From contig CANJTS010000003.1 in NCBI GenBank assembly GCA_947477655.1, positions 186,001-250,000 on the forward strand: a stretch of 64,000 nt of DNA, read 5' to 3'. Shown here piece after piece: positions 33,606-43,174 of this stretch; the first letter of the stretch is position 1, and each line of letters begins with the position of its first letter. Under the pieces are notes generated by a model. It saw nothing but the letters and a program-made list of their open reading frames with translations. It ran no database searches and was not told the DNA's origin. The position numbers and the translations under genes are program-made. This DNA is from CAILUG01 sp903844415 (GTDB lineage: Bacteria > Pseudomonadota > Gammaproteobacteria > Pseudomonadales > Pseudohongiellaceae).

Positions 33606-34301
33606 GTGAATAATAACATTTATTTTAGGCAATTTGGAGTGGTGTTTGTTTTGCTGACCACGCTCTCTAGAGTTGCTGTTGGGCAGGCTATAGTGCCAGT
33701 AAATGCCAGTGCGGCGATCTCGGCCAATACCGCGGCTGTTGCACAATTGGAGACCATTTTGGCTGCAACTACTTCCCTGAGTGCTAATGTTGAGCAGTTA
33801 TTGATGGATCAAGACGGACGTGAGTTGCAGGAAACCAAAGCGCAACTGGTGATGCAAAAACCGCAGTCATTTTATTGGGCAACCACTGCGCCCTACGAAG
33901 AACTGATGGTGACCGATGGCAATGTCATATGGCGTTATGAACCAGATCTGGAACAGGTCACTTTGCAGAGCTTTGACAGCGACATTAATCGTACACCGGT
34001 CATGTTACTCAATGGTGATGCCCACACTATTGGCGAGGCCTACACAGTCAGCGCCACCACGATGACTGATCAAGTTCATACGCGGTTTATTCTGCTTCCC
34101 AAAAATCCGGGCAGTCTGTTCGATCGACTGAGCTTAACTTTTAATGGTGTTGTTCTGGAGGAAATGCAATTTGAAGACAGCCTTGGCCAGCAAACCAGCC
34201 TTACTTTCAGCCAGGCGCTGCGTAATCAGATGGTGGACAGCAGTAAGTTTCAGTTCGTCATACCGGCTGGTGTTGACGTCATTGACAACATGCGCGAATA
34301 A
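33606..34301 (+). CDS. lolA: outer-membrane lipoprotein carrier LolA
   Basis: Periplasmic chaperone that carries lipoproteins from LolCDE to LolB. The 231-residue precursor begins with a GTG and a signal peptide (about 1-27, hydrophobic FGVVFVLLTTLS, cleavage near VGQA). Family features include SLSANVEQLLMDQDGRELQETKAQLVMQKPQSFYW and the DGNVIWRYEPDLEQVTL strand. It lies 35 bases after ftsK, the conserved ftsK-lolA-rarA order. Confidence 0.93.
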   Translation: MNNNIYFRQFGVVFVLLTTLSRVAVGQAIVPVNASAAISANTAAVAQLETILAATTSLSANVEQLLMDQDGRELQETKAQLVMQKPQSFYWATTAPYEELMVTDGNVIWRYEPDLEQVTLQSFDSDINRTPVMLLNGDAHTIGEAYTVSATTMTDQVHTRFILLPKNPGSLFDRLSLTFNGVVLEEMQFEDSLGQQTSLTFSQALRNQMVDSSKFQFVIPAGVDVIDNMRE

Positions 34302-34339
34302 AACGGGTAAATTGCCATCACTTCTATAGGATTGTAGGC

Positions 34340-35686
34340 ATGACAATGGCACTGTTTAAGCAGGAGCAGGGATATCAACCCCTCGCTGCACGGATGCGTC
34401 CGCAGCAACTAGCAGACTTTGCTGGTCAGGAACATATTCTAAGCCCCGGCAAACCTTTGTTTGAGGCTATGACTGCGGGTGTCCCACATTCCATGATTTT
34501 ATGGGGAGCTCCGGGCACGGGCAAAACCACTTTGGCCAGGATGATTGCAGCGACTGCCAATGCCCATATGGAAGTAATCTCCGCAGTATTGTCAGGTGTG
34601 AAAGAAATTCGACTCGCGCTCGACCGAGCTAAAGACGAACGTCACATGCGGCAGCGCCAGACCATTCTATTTGTGGATGAAGTACATCGCTTTAACAAGG
34701 TTCAACAGGATGCTTTTCTGCCGTTCATAGAAGACGGCACTGTGATTTTTATTGGTGCCACCACTGAAAATCCTTCGTTCGAACTAAACAATGCCTTGTT
34801 GTCGCGCGCACGGGTTTATGTGCTTAAGAGTTTGGATGAAACAGCTCTACTTAAAATTATGGAGCAAACCCTGTGTGACAAAGAGCGCGGTCTGGGTAAG
34901 CGTAATATTGTGCTCAGTGCACTGCAGAAGTCTCGATTTACGGTAGCTGCCGAGGGTGATGCCCGCAGATTACTTAACCTGCTGGAGCTGACTCTGGATT
35001 TGTTGACCATCAACAGCAGTGGGCAAGAAGTATTAAGTGAAGATATGCTCGCCCAGATATTGCAGGGCAATGTGCGCCGTTTTGACAAAGGGGGGGATTC
35101 TTTCCACGAACAGATTTCGGTGCTGCATAAGGCGGTACGTGGCTCTGCTCCTGATGCTGCACTGTATTGGTACTGCCGCATGCTGGACGGTGGCTGCGAC
35201 CCACTTTACATTGCGCGTCGTGTTGTGAGGATGGCGAGTGAAGATATTGGCAATGCCGATCCGCGTGCGCTTCAACTCGCCTTAAATGCTTGGGACACAC
35301 AGGAACGTCTCGGCAGTCCCGAAGGTGAATTGACTCTCGCTCAGGCTATAATTTATTTGGCCTGCGCTCCCAAGAGTAATGCGGTCTATCAAGCATTTAA
35401 CGCCGCCAAGGCCGAAGTCTTAGCTAATCCCGGTTTTGAAGTGCCCCTGCATTTGCGCAATGCACCCACTTCACTACTCAAGAATCTGGAGTACGGTAGC
35501 GGTTATCGCTATGCCCATGATGAGCCTGGTGCCTATGCTAGTGGCGAAAATTATTTCCCTCAAGAGCTGAAAAATAAGCGTTATTATTTTCCAGTGGAAC
35601 GCGGTATGGAAGAGAAAATTCGGCAGAAACTCGATTATTTACGTGGCTTAGATGCTGCCAGTATTAACCCTCGCTACCCTGAATAA
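34340..35686 (+). CDS. rarA: replication-associated recombination protein A
   Basis: AAA+ ATPase (MgsA/WRNIP1 family) acting at stalled replication forks. The 448-residue protein has ARMRPQQLADFAGQEH near residues 13-28, Walker A GAPGTGKTT near 52-60, Walker B and DEVHRFN near 114, and the sensor GATTENPSF near 138. The C-terminal tetramerisation region ends in RYPE. The start may be the ATG at 34340 or the one at 34346. Confidence 0.96.
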   Translation: MTMALFKQEQGYQPLAARMRPQQLADFAGQEHILSPGKPLFEAMTAGVPHSMILWGAPGTGKTTLARMIAATANAHMEVISAVLSGVKEIRLALDRAKDERHMRQRQTILFVDEVHRFNKVQQDAFLPFIEDGTVIFIGATTENPSFELNNALLSRARVYVLKSLDETALLKIMEQTLCDKERGLGKRNIVLSALQKSRFTVAAEGDARRLLNLLELTLDLLTINSSGQEVLSEDMLAQILQGNVRRFDKGGDSFHEQISVLHKAVRGSAPDAALYWYCRMLDGGCDPLYIARRVVRMASEDIGNADPRALQLALNAWDTQERLGSPEGELTLAQAIIYLACAPKSNAVYQAFNAAKAEVLANPGFEVPLHLRNAPTSLLKNLEYGSGYRYAHDEPGAYASGENYFPQELKNKRYYFPVERGMEEKIRQKLDYLRGLDAASINPRYPE

Positions 35687-35697
35687 GGACACCGTTT

Positions 35698-36069
35698 ATG
35701 CATTTATTACTGGTAGCTGTGGGTGGTGCATTGGGAGCGATGACTCGTTACTCGGTGTACAATGTTGCTGCTTTTTACGGAAATAAACCCGCTTGGGCAA
35801 CATTTTTTATCAATGCTGTGGGCGCTTTCCTAATTGGGGTGGCCTATTTGCTATTGCTGGAGAAGAGTGGTGAGCAAGCCCAGTTGCGCAGCTTGATCAC
35901 AGTCGGATTTCTGGGTGCCTTTACCACGTATTCCTCTTATTCTCTTGATGCGCTGCAGTTGTTTGAGCAGGGTCAAGTTGGTGTGGCTTTGTTTTATTTG
36001 TTGGGAACCATGGTGGTTTGTGTGCTGGCAACCTGGATGGGTTTAACTGTTACACGCTTTTTTCTTTGA
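35698..36069 (+). CDS. crcB: fluoride exporter CrcB/Fluc
   Basis: A 123-residue four-helix membrane protein that forms dual-topology fluoride channels. Signature motifs are GGALGAMTRY at 9-18, the helix-2 FINAVGAFLIG near 41-51 with the pore asparagine, and GFLGAFTTYSSYSLD near 73-87 with the phenylalanine-box and Na-site residues. It starts 11 bases after rarA; there is no room for a fluoride riboswitch directly ahead of it. Confidence 0.95.
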   Translation: MHLLLVAVGGALGAMTRYSVYNVAAFYGNKPAWATFFINAVGAFLIGVAYLLLLEKSGEQAQLRSLITVGFLGAFTTYSSYSLDALQLFEQGQVGVALFYLLGTMVVCVLATWMGLTVTRFFL

Positions 36070-36111
36070 GATGCAGCTTTTGCACTTGTACTCAATTACT
36101 GGACATATTTC

Positions 36112-37392
36112 ATGCTAGACGCTCGCCAGGTTCGTACCGAACCACAGACTGTTGCCAAGTTGCTACTAAAACGTGGTTTTGTGCTGGATGTTGCTACCGT
36201 TGAAAAATTGGAAGTTCAACGTAAGGCACTGCAAATAGAAACAGAACAACTACAAAATGAACGTAATACCCGCTCCAAACTGATTGGCCAGGCCAAAGCC
36301 TCTGGTGCCGATATCACTCCCATGCTGGCCGAAGTAGAAAATTTGCGTGCGCAGATGGAAAGTAAAAAACGTGCTCTGGAAGTGGTCCAAGCCGAATTTG
36401 ATACCTTGTTGCACAGCCTGCCCAATATACCTGCGGCAGCAGTGCCTGAAGGCAAAGACGAAAGTGCCAATGTGGAATTACGCCGTTGGGGCAGCCCGCG
36501 CGAGTTTACTTTTGCGGCCAAAGATCACGTGGCATTAGGAGAAGTATCCGGGCAACTAGATTTTCCGACAGCAGTAAAAATTACCGGTGCGCGGTTTGCT
36601 GTGATGAAAGGAGAGATTGCCCGTTTACATCGCGCACTGATTCAAATGATGCTCGATACTCATACGCAAGAACATGGTTATGTTGAAGTAAATGTACCTT
36701 ATCTGGTTAATCGTGAATCTGTTTTTGGTACGGGCCAATTACCCAAGTTTGAAGAGGATCTGTTCAAGATCAGTGGTGAACAGGAGTATTACCTGATCCC
36801 AACTGCCGAGGTGCCCGTCACTAATATAGTACGTGATCAAATTCTTCCGCCAGAGCAGTTGCCGCTGAAATTCGCCTGTCATTCGCCTTGTTTTCGCAGT
36901 GAAGCGGGCACCTATGGCAAAGACACGCGTGGCATGATTCGCCAACATCAGTTTGAAAAAGTGGAGCTTGTACAACTGGTCACACCTGATTGTGCAACTG
37001 CTGCTCATGAAGAGCTGACACATCATGCAGAAGTAATTTTACAAAAACTAGGTTTGCCTTATCGAGTGATTATTCTGTGTGGTGGCGACATGGGTTTCTC
37101 TGCAGAAACTACTTATGACATCGAAGTATGGTTGCCTGGTCAAAATACTTATCGCGAAATTTCGTCGTGTAGTAAGTTCAGTGATTTTCAGTCTCGACGC
37201 ATGCAGGCACGCTGGCGCAATCCGGAAACCGGAAAACCTGAATTTATACATACCATCAACGGCTCCGGTCTTGCTGTAGGGCGTACTCTGGTTGCCGTGC
37301 TGGAAAACTATCAAAACGAGGATGGAAGTGTGATAGTGCCCGAAGTTCTCCAACCCTATATGAATGGTGCCAAGAGCATCCTCCAAGCCTGA
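36112..37392 (+). CDS. serS: seryl-tRNA synthetase
   Basis: Class II aminoacyl-tRNA synthetase of 426 residues charging tRNA-Ser and tRNA-Sec. The N-terminal coiled-coil arm spans about 30-100 (EKLEVQRKALQIETEQLQNE). Motif 2 reads FRSEAGTYGKDTRGMIRQHQFEKVE near 261-285 and motif 3 includes GSGLAVGRTLVAVLENYQ near 384-401. It sits in the conserved crcB-serS-cysG order, 42 bases after crcB. Confidence 0.97.
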   Translation: MLDARQVRTEPQTVAKLLLKRGFVLDVATVEKLEVQRKALQIETEQLQNERNTRSKLIGQAKASGADITPMLAEVENLRAQMESKKRALEVVQAEFDTLLHSLPNIPAAAVPEGKDESANVELRRWGSPREFTFAAKDHVALGEVSGQLDFPTAVKITGARFAVMKGEIARLHRALIQMMLDTHTQEHGYVEVNVPYLVNRESVFGTGQLPKFEEDLFKISGEQEYYLIPTAEVPVTNIVRDQILPPEQLPLKFACHSPCFRSEAGTYGKDTRGMIRQHQFEKVELVQLVTPDCATAAHEELTHHAEVILQKLGLPYRVIILCGGDMGFSAETTYDIEVWLPGQNTYREISSCSKFSDFQSRRMQARWRNPETGKPEFIHTINGSGLAVGRTLVAVLENYQNEDGSVIVPEVLQPYMNGAKSILQA

Positions 37393-37402
37393 ATCTTAAC
37401 CC

Positions 37403-38782
37403 ATGGAATATCTACCGATTTTCCTACGTCTAATACAGCAACGAGTACTGGTTGTTGGCGGTGGGCAAGTAGCGCTTCGTAAAGTGCAAATGTTATTGCG
37501 GGCACAAGCACAAATAAGATTGGTGACACCCCAAATCCTGCCCGAATTGCAGGCCTTGTTACAAGACACTATCCATCAAATTGAACTGCGCGATTATATT
37601 GATGCAGATTTAGATACAATCAAACTTGTTGTCGCCGCTACTGATAATTCTGCTGTTAATGTTGCTGTGTGGCAGGCAGCAAGCGCGCGGAATATTCCCG
37701 TCAATGTGGTGGATCAACCTGAGCTTTGCAGTTTCATTTTCCCCTCTATTTTAGATCGATCGCCAGTGATTGTGGCAGTTTCCAGTGGTGGCAATGCGCC
37801 GGTACTGGCACGTTTGCTGCGGGCTCGACTAGAAACACTAATTCCATCTGCATATGGAGCACTGGCTATTTTGCTGGGAGAATATCGTTACCAAGTTAAA
37901 CAAAAATTGACTTCACTTACATATCGCATGCGCTTCTGGGAAAGTATCGTCAACGGCCCGGTGGCAGAAATGATGATGAGTGGGCAGAAAGCCAAAGCCG
38001 AAGAGTTGTTGCTGCAACAGTTGGAACAAGGACTCGACTCAAACAGGGGTGGAGAAGTTTATCTAGTGGGGGCTGGCCCCGGGGATCCTGATCTACTAAC
38101 TTTTCGTGCCTTACGTTTGATGCAACAAGCAGACGTAGTGTTGTATGACCGTTTGGTGAGTCCGCAAATTTTAAACATGACACGGCAAGATGCAGAAAAA
38201 ATCCATGTTGGCAAACAACGCGCTAAGCACACCATGCCGCAGCAAGAAATCAGTAATTTGCTGGTGACTTTAGCCCGCCAGGGCAAACGCGTGTTAAGAC
38301 TTAAAGGCGGTGACCCTTTTATTTTTGGGCGTGGCGGTGAAGAAATTGAAGAATTGGCGGCTGCCGGTATTCCCTTTCAGATAGTTCCTGGCATAACGGC
38401 TGCTTCTGGATGTTCTGCCTATGCAGGTATTCCTTTGACGCACCGAGATTATGCACAGTCAGTTCGTTTTGTGACCGGCCACTTGCGTGATGACTCTTGT
38501 GACCTCGACTGGTCACAACTGGTGCAGCCTGGCCAAACAGTGGTGTATTACATGGGCCTGCTGAGTTTGCCCGAAATTTGCAAGCAATTGATTTTGCATG
38601 GCCGCGATCCTCAAACTCCCATTGCACTGATTCAACAAGGCACCACCCCTCAACAAAAAGTATATACAGGCACCTTGCACTCAATGCCGGCACTTATTGC
38701 CAGCAAAGAGGTTAAGGCTCCCACTCTAATTATTGTCGGTGAGGTAGTCAGTTTGCATGACAAACTTTCTTGGCGGCAATGA
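37403..38782 (+). CDS. cysG: siroheme synthase CysG
   Basis: Trifunctional enzyme converting uroporphyrinogen III to siroheme, the cofactor of sulfite and nitrite reductase. The 459-residue protein has an N-terminal precorrin-2 dehydrogenase/ferrochelatase module (VVGGGQVALRKVQMLL near 15-30; VSSGGNAPVLARLLRARLE near 125-143) and a C-terminal SUMT methyltransferase (VGAGPGDPDLLTFRALR near 222-238, GGDPFIFGRGGEE near 300). It lies ten bases after serS. cysH, another assimilatory sulfur gene, is about 1.3 kb downstream on the other strand. Confidence 0.97.
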   Translation: MEYLPIFLRLIQQRVLVVGGGQVALRKVQMLLRAQAQIRLVTPQILPELQALLQDTIHQIELRDYIDADLDTIKLVVAATDNSAVNVAVWQAASARNIPVNVVDQPELCSFIFPSILDRSPVIVAVSSGGNAPVLARLLRARLETLIPSAYGALAILLGEYRYQVKQKLTSLTYRMRFWESIVNGPVAEMMMSGQKAKAEELLLQQLEQGLDSNRGGEVYLVGAGPGDPDLLTFRALRLMQQADVVLYDRLVSPQILNMTRQDAEKIHVGKQRAKHTMPQQEISNLLVTLARQGKRVLRLKGGDPFIFGRGGEEIEELAAAGIPFQIVPGITAASGCSAYAGIPLTHRDYAQSVRFVTGHLRDDSCDLDWSQLVQPGQTVVYYMGLLSLPEICKQLILHGRDPQTPIALIQQGTTPQQKVYTGTLHSMPALIASKEVKAPTLIIVGEVVSLHDKLSWRQ

Positions 38783-38820
38783 AGCCTGATGTGGTTTGTG
38801 ATCATCTAATAACGGAAAAA

Positions 38821-39324
38821 ATGATAACCATAAAACGTGCCAATGAGGCAGATGCCCAGCTAATTTTGGATTTCATTATAGAACTTGCTAAGTATGAAAA
38901 AGCACGTCATGAAGTTGTCTGCACAGTTGAGCAAATTCACCTAACGCTGTTTGGCCCTCACGCCAAAGCGCATTGTCTAATTTGCAGCATAAATGGTTTA
39001 CCGGTTGGTTATGCTGTGTATTTTTTCAATTATTCAACTTGGCTAGGCCAAAACGGAATTTATCTCGAAGATGTTTATATAAGTCCAGTTCATCGGGGTT
39101 GTGGTGCTGGTAAAGCTCTACTGCAGCACATCGCGAGCATTGCAGTAGCAGAAAATTGTGGTCGCTTTGAATGGAGTGTACTGGACTGGAATACTCCAGC
39201 CATTGAATTTTATGAGGCACTAGGTGCCAAGCCCCAATCGGAATGGACAATCTATCGATTGAGTGGAGATGCTCTTGTTACTTTGGCAGCTATGCCGGCC
39301 TCACACCTAACAGAAATCTTATAA
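38821..39324 (+). CDS. GNAT family N-acetyltransferase
   Basis: Acetyl-CoA-dependent acyltransferase of about 167 residues. The GNAT fold is clear: ITIKRANEADAQLILDFI at the start, motif A YLEDVYISPVHRGCGAGKALL (acetyl-CoA pyrophosphate loop, normally RGxGxG/A) and motif B EWSVLDWNTPAIEFYEALGA. The pattern is closest to the diamine/thialysine acetyltransferase subgroup, but the substrate is not certain. The ATG at 38821 gives the family N-terminus; an ATG at 38779 overlapping the cysG stop as ATGA is an alternative that would add 14 residues and couple it to cysG. Confidence 0.85.
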   Translation: MITIKRANEADAQLILDFIIELAKYEKARHEVVCTVEQIHLTLFGPHAKAHCLICSINGLPVGYAVYFFNYSTWLGQNGIYLEDVYISPVHRGCGAGKALLQHIASIAVAENCGRFEWSVLDWNTPAIEFYEALGAKPQSEWTIYRLSGDALVTLAAMPASHLTEIL

Positions 39325-39412
39325 ATACCATCTCATACACCAATACAAACAAACTTGTTTTAGTAAGAGTTAAAATCCAAATTAACGATGGGTACGCTTT
39401 AAAGAGTTGTGC

Positions 39413-40009
39413 TCAGCCTTCTGGATACCAAAATTGCTTGTGACAGCCTTCGCAAGCAGCATCAATACCACCACCCACTTCACTGATAGCGTTAGGATCT
39501 TTTGCATCGATAGCCTTTATCGCCTGCATTGCTACGTCATGAAGTACTGTTACGTGTGCGGTCCACGCCTGCCAGTTGTCTTTTCGTAGAGCAGCCGTTT
39601 GGTCAGGAGTTAATTCCCCGAGAGGGGGTTGGGCTGGTGGAGGATTATTGCTGATAGGCATGCCTTCAATTAAGAGGAGATTGGTGGCTGCAGCAAGATT
39701 TACAGCGCTCCAACGTAACTGACTCCATGCTTCGTCTGTTTCAGGTTCGGTGGTCGATACACCATCAACAGTGACATCAACACTAACGGCATTCCAGAGA
39801 ACTCCTGCCGCTGGCATGACAATAGATTCCATGATTTCAGCGAGACTTAAATCAGTGCTGAATTTTGGAGTTTGTGGACGCTGTTCCGCACCATGGGTTA
39901 ACGATATAAAACTCATAACGCTAACAATACAAAAAAAAGCCAGTAAAAAAAATTTAAATTTTCTGAAACTAACACTTAAATATGCGCTGTTCATATTAAC
40001 AATTCTCAT
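39413..40009 (-). CDS. exported c-type cytochrome, cytochrome c'-like
   Basis: A 198-residue secreted protein with an N-terminal signal peptide (basic SFRKFKF followed by FLLAFFCIVSVMSFISLTHG, cleavage near HGA-EQ). A single C-terminal heme-attachment site CEGCH (C186, C189, H190) sits in a helical context preceded by helices with many Ala and Trp residues. A C-terminal CxxCH on a helical bundle is the cytochrome c' arrangement. A Pro-rich segment (NNPPPAQPPLGELTPDQ) interrupts the bundle. No partner electron-transfer gene is adjacent; its role is unknown. The start may be the ATG at 40009 or the one five codons later. Confidence 0.8.
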   Translation of the reverse strand: MRIVNMNSAYLSVSFRKFKFFLLAFFCIVSVMSFISLTHGAEQRPQTPKFSTDLSLAEIMESIVMPAAGVLWNAVSVDVTVDGVSTTEPETDEAWSQLRWSAVNLAAATNLLLIEGMPISNNPPPAQPPLGELTPDQTAALRKDNWQAWTAHVTVLHDVAMQAIKAIDAKDPNAISEVGGGIDAACEGCHKQFWYPEG

Positions 40010-40092
40010 TTTGATAGGCAGTAATCATTACTATCTCAGTTGGTTTTGATGTAAGCCAATAATTTTTTCGTAAAAATATTTAAATCAAAGGT

Positions 40093-40710
40093 TCAAAATG
40101 TAGTGTGCAAACCACATTCCCGGTTTTCCAAAGCCTTGGTTGGATCGTAATAACTATCTTCGTTGGGCAGATTATTTACCACTAGATAATCACGCATTTG
40201 TACTTCAGTCCAATGGAAGAAGGGTGCAACTTTAAGTACACCCTTGGCATCCTGGGTAAATATGTCCAAAGATTGTCTGAATTCTGTTTGCTCTTTGCGC
40301 AAGGCTGTTAACCATATTTCAGGCTGGTGTTGCTGCATGGCACGGCGGAATGGTTCGAGTTTGAAGTCTTCAGTGAATTTCACATGAGTGGGTTCCGTGT
40401 AAAGTGGAATGCCCCCTAGAGCCGCTTCTTGCCGAGCAGCGGATATGCGCGGTGTAAAAACATCTACTTTTAGGCGCAATAAGTGAATAATTTTTTCTGC
40501 GCAACGATAGGTCGCCTTGGTGTTATAACCGGAGTCTGCCCAAATGATTTGTATATCAGGTTTGTGATTGCTGGCCATGTGGAGGATTACTGCTTCCATA
40601 GGGCCAAAATGGGTGGTGACAACAGCCTTGCCAGGTAAGCCCAGCGCAAAGGCTATGATTGCCTGAGGGCTTTGTGTCGCATATTCCTGATTAAGAGTGA
40701 CAAAATTCAT
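40093..40710 (-). CDS. cysH: phosphoadenylylsulfate reductase
   Basis: Thioredoxin- or glutaredoxin-dependent reductase producing sulfite in assimilation. The 205-residue protein has a PP-loop-like ATPase fold (VVTTHFGPMEAVILHM near 30-45; WADSGYNTKATYR) and the catalytic cysteine C199 in RECGLH near the C-terminus. The two CC pairs that bind the iron-sulfur cluster in APS reductases are absent, so it should prefer PAPS. It is shorter than E. coli CysH (244). It is followed by the cytochrome gene on the same strand. Confidence 0.9.
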   Translation of the reverse strand: MNFVTLNQEYATQSPQAIIAFALGLPGKAVVTTHFGPMEAVILHMASNHKPDIQIIWADSGYNTKATYRCAEKIIHLLRLKVDVFTPRISAARQEAALGGIPLYTEPTHVKFTEDFKLEPFRRAMQQHQPEIWLTALRKEQTEFRQSLDIFTQDAKGVLKVAPFFHWTEVQMRDYLVVNNLPNEDSYYDPTKALENRECGLHTTF

Positions 40711-40987
40711 GGATTACTCCTGCATTGTGATTTGTATAGTTTACCGTAATTTGATGATCAGCTGATCAGTAACCAATAGTTCGATTACACGAGTGTAAAA
40801 GTATAAAAGTTAACATCATTAGTATGGAGTGAGGTACTTGGATTTTGCAGAACTAGCACTAAAAATCATAAGCTGGGCAGATCATCTTTGTATAGAGGCG
40901 ACTCTTAGTGTCATTCCCGCATAGTTTTACTAAAGATCACTGTTAAACTTGCTAATCAGAATTTAACGCAGATCTTGATGGGCGCTG

Positions 40988-41404
40988 ATGCTTGTTATAA
41001 ATCGAAATGTTTCCATCCCTAATTCTGAAATCGAATTACATGCCATTCGTTCTCAAGGTGCTGGCGGGCAAAACGTCAACAAGGTCTCGAGTGCTATTCA
41101 TCTGCGTTTTGATGTTACCAGCTCATCTTTAACTGCTGCTATCAAGGATAGATTGCTGAAAAAGGCCGATCAGCGCATCTCGAAGGAAGGTGTGATTGTT
41201 ATTAAAGCCCAGATCCATCGTACTCAGGAAAAAAACCGATTTGAAGCACTGCAGAGACTGGCAGAATTAATTAAATCTGCCTGCGTAATTCCTAGGCACA
41301 GAATTGCTACCAAACCATCTAAAGGTTCTGTGACCAAACGAATTGAAACCAAGAAAATCAAAGCATCCACCAAAAAGCTTCGCAGAAAAATCAGCGATGA
41401 CTAG
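40988..41404 (+). CDS. arfB: alternative ribosome-rescue factor ArfB
   Basis: Codon-independent peptidyl-tRNA hydrolase (YaeJ) that frees ribosomes stalled at mRNA ends. The 138-residue protein carries the release-factor GGQ motif (G26, G27, Q28 in SQGAGGQNVNKVSS) and a basic C-terminal tail rich in Lys and Arg (about 105-138) that enters the mRNA channel. It faces away from cysH across a 277-base gap in which I saw no other gene. Confidence 0.95.
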   Translation: MLVINRNVSIPNSEIELHAIRSQGAGGQNVNKVSSAIHLRFDVTSSSLTAAIKDRLLKKADQRISKEGVIVIKAQIHRTQEKNRFEALQRLAELIKSACVIPRHRIATKPSKGSVTKRIETKKIKASTKKLRRKISDD

Positions 41405-41475
41405 TCATGTCTTTTGTGGGGCTGCTGCGCAGTCATGAAGTATAATTAAAACTTCATCTAATACAGTATTTTTCC

Positions 41476-42981
41476 ATGACCTTAGTTCGTACTCGAATAG
41501 CTCCTTCTCCAACTGGTGATCCACATGTAGGCACTGCCTATATTGCATTGTTTAACATGTGTTTTGCCCGACAACATGGTGGGCAGTTCATTTTGCGGAT
41601 TGAAGATACGGATCAGGTGCGTAGTACTCGTAAATCTGAAGATGCCATTCTGGCAGCCTTGGCTTGGCTAAATATCGATTGGGACGAGGGTCCGGACAAG
41701 GGTGGTCCGCATGGTCCTTATCGACAAAGTGAACGATCTGCTATTTATCAGGAACACATTAAAGTATTACTGGATCGTGGCCATGCCTTTCATTGCTTTT
41801 GTACAGCGCAACGCCTAGACGAAGTGCGCAAGCAGCAGATGGAAACCAAACAGCAACCAGGTTATGACGGCCATTGCATCAATCTATCGAAATCTGAAGT
41901 CAATAAAAATCTTGCGGCCAATGAGCCATTTGTAATTAGAATGAAAGTACCAAGAACAGGTACTTGCGTTATCAACGATATGTTGCGCGCACCAGTAGAA
42001 ATTGAGTGGAGCCAAGTCGATATGCAAGTATTGATGAAGTCAGATGGTCTGCCCACCTATCACCTGGCCAATGTAGTGGATGATCATCTGATGGAAATTA
42101 GTCATGTGATTCGTGGCGAAGAGTGGATTAGTTCTGCGCCCAAACATTTATTGCTGTACCAATATTTTGGCTGGCAGGCACCAGTGCTATGTCACATGCC
42201 ATTGCTGCGCAATGCTGACAAAAGCAAGTTAAGCAAACGTAAAAATCCTACCAGTGTTGGTTATTACCAGCATATGGGTTATTTGCCTGAAGCGGTAATT
42301 AATTATCTCGGTATGATGGGTTGGTCTATGCCTGATGGTAAAGAATTGTTCAGTGTGAATGACATGATAGTAAATTTTGATATCACTCGTGTTTCACTAG
42401 GCGGGCCGGTATTTGACACTCAAAAACTTGACTGGCTCAATGGTCGTTATTTGCGTGAAGTAGTTTCGGATGCTGAGTTTTTACAGCGTTTTAGTGCTTG
42501 GGCTTTTCAAGCTGAAAAAATGCAGCAAATAGTGCCGTTGATCAAGCCGCGGGTAGAGCGTTTCAGTGATGTTGTACCACTTGCTGGTTTTTTTCTCTCA
42601 GGGTTGCCCGCCATTACCCCAGCAAGTTTTGCTCACAATACTTTAAGCAGTGAGGATTGCATCAAGATTTTGCAATTTGTTGCCTGGCATATGGAAGAGA
42701 TCAAGGATTGGCAGCGTGATTACTTGGAGCTTCAATTAATTAATCTCGCAGCAGGGATGGGTTTCAAGGTTCGTGATTTTTTGTTTCCTTTTTTCATTGC
42801 AATCGCTGGGACGGCCGTTTCTACTTCAGTGATTGATGCCATGGCGATTCTGGGACTTGATCTCACTCGGGCACGCTTGCGCCACGGCGTTACAGTCTTG
42901 GGTGGAATTTCGAACAAGCAGTTAAAGAGTTTGGAAAAGGATTATCAGTTATTACAGAGCAATGAAAAATATCTCGAATAA
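41476..42981 (+). CDS. gltX: glutamyl-tRNA synthetase
   Basis: Class I aminoacyl-tRNA synthetase of 501 residues. The HIGH-equivalent motif is in APSPTGDPHVGTAYIA near residues 9-24, and the KMSKS-equivalent is KLSKR within KSKLSKRKNPTS near 253. The anticodon-binding cage is the C-terminal 150 residues. This longer form with the KRKNPTS motif matches pseudomonad GltX. The next genes are tRNA-Ala and tRNA-Glu, so the enzyme sits beside one of its own substrates. Confidence 0.97.
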   Translation: MTLVRTRIAPSPTGDPHVGTAYIALFNMCFARQHGGQFILRIEDTDQVRSTRKSEDAILAALAWLNIDWDEGPDKGGPHGPYRQSERSAIYQEHIKVLLDRGHAFHCFCTAQRLDEVRKQQMETKQQPGYDGHCINLSKSEVNKNLAANEPFVIRMKVPRTGTCVINDMLRAPVEIEWSQVDMQVLMKSDGLPTYHLANVVDDHLMEISHVIRGEEWISSAPKHLLLYQYFGWQAPVLCHMPLLRNADKSKLSKRKNPTSVGYYQHMGYLPEAVINYLGMMGWSMPDGKELFSVNDMIVNFDITRVSLGGPVFDTQKLDWLNGRYLREVVSDAEFLQRFSAWAFQAEKMQQIVPLIKPRVERFSDVVPLAGFFLSGLPAITPASFAHNTLSSEDCIKILQFVAWHMEEIKDWQRDYLELQLINLAAGMGFKVRDFLFPFFIAIAGTAVSTSVIDAMAILGLDLTRARLRHGVTVLGGISNKQLKSLEKDYQLLQSNEKYLE

Positions 42982-43030
42982 ATGCGGGAAAATACTCAAG
43001 CTTGCACTTCGAAGATAGAGGTATTAATTC

Positions 43031-43064
43031 TTGACACTCTTTAGGGTGGTCAATAAAATGCGCC
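43031..43064 (+). promoter_or_regulatory. strong stable-RNA promoter for tRNA operon
   Basis: TTGACA (43031-43036) and TAAAAT (43054-43059) are separated by exactly 17 bases. A GC-rich discriminator (GCGCC, 43060-43064) follows, typical of stringently controlled rRNA and tRNA promoters. It lies about 110 bases ahead of tRNA-Ala. Confidence 0.85.
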
Positions 43065-43174
43065 TCTTTCCGGTATAGCTCGGAATGGAAAAGGACACGA
43101 ATTGTCTAGCCTTTTGTGTTTAGTAAAAATAGTTGTCAGTAATGATCAACAATTGTTTTTTTTACAGGTAAAGC

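Noticed and set aside
35640..35700. Fluoride riboswitch upstream of crcB
   Set aside because: crcB starts 11 bases after rarA, leaving no room, and I saw no GGNGAUGG-type motif before it.
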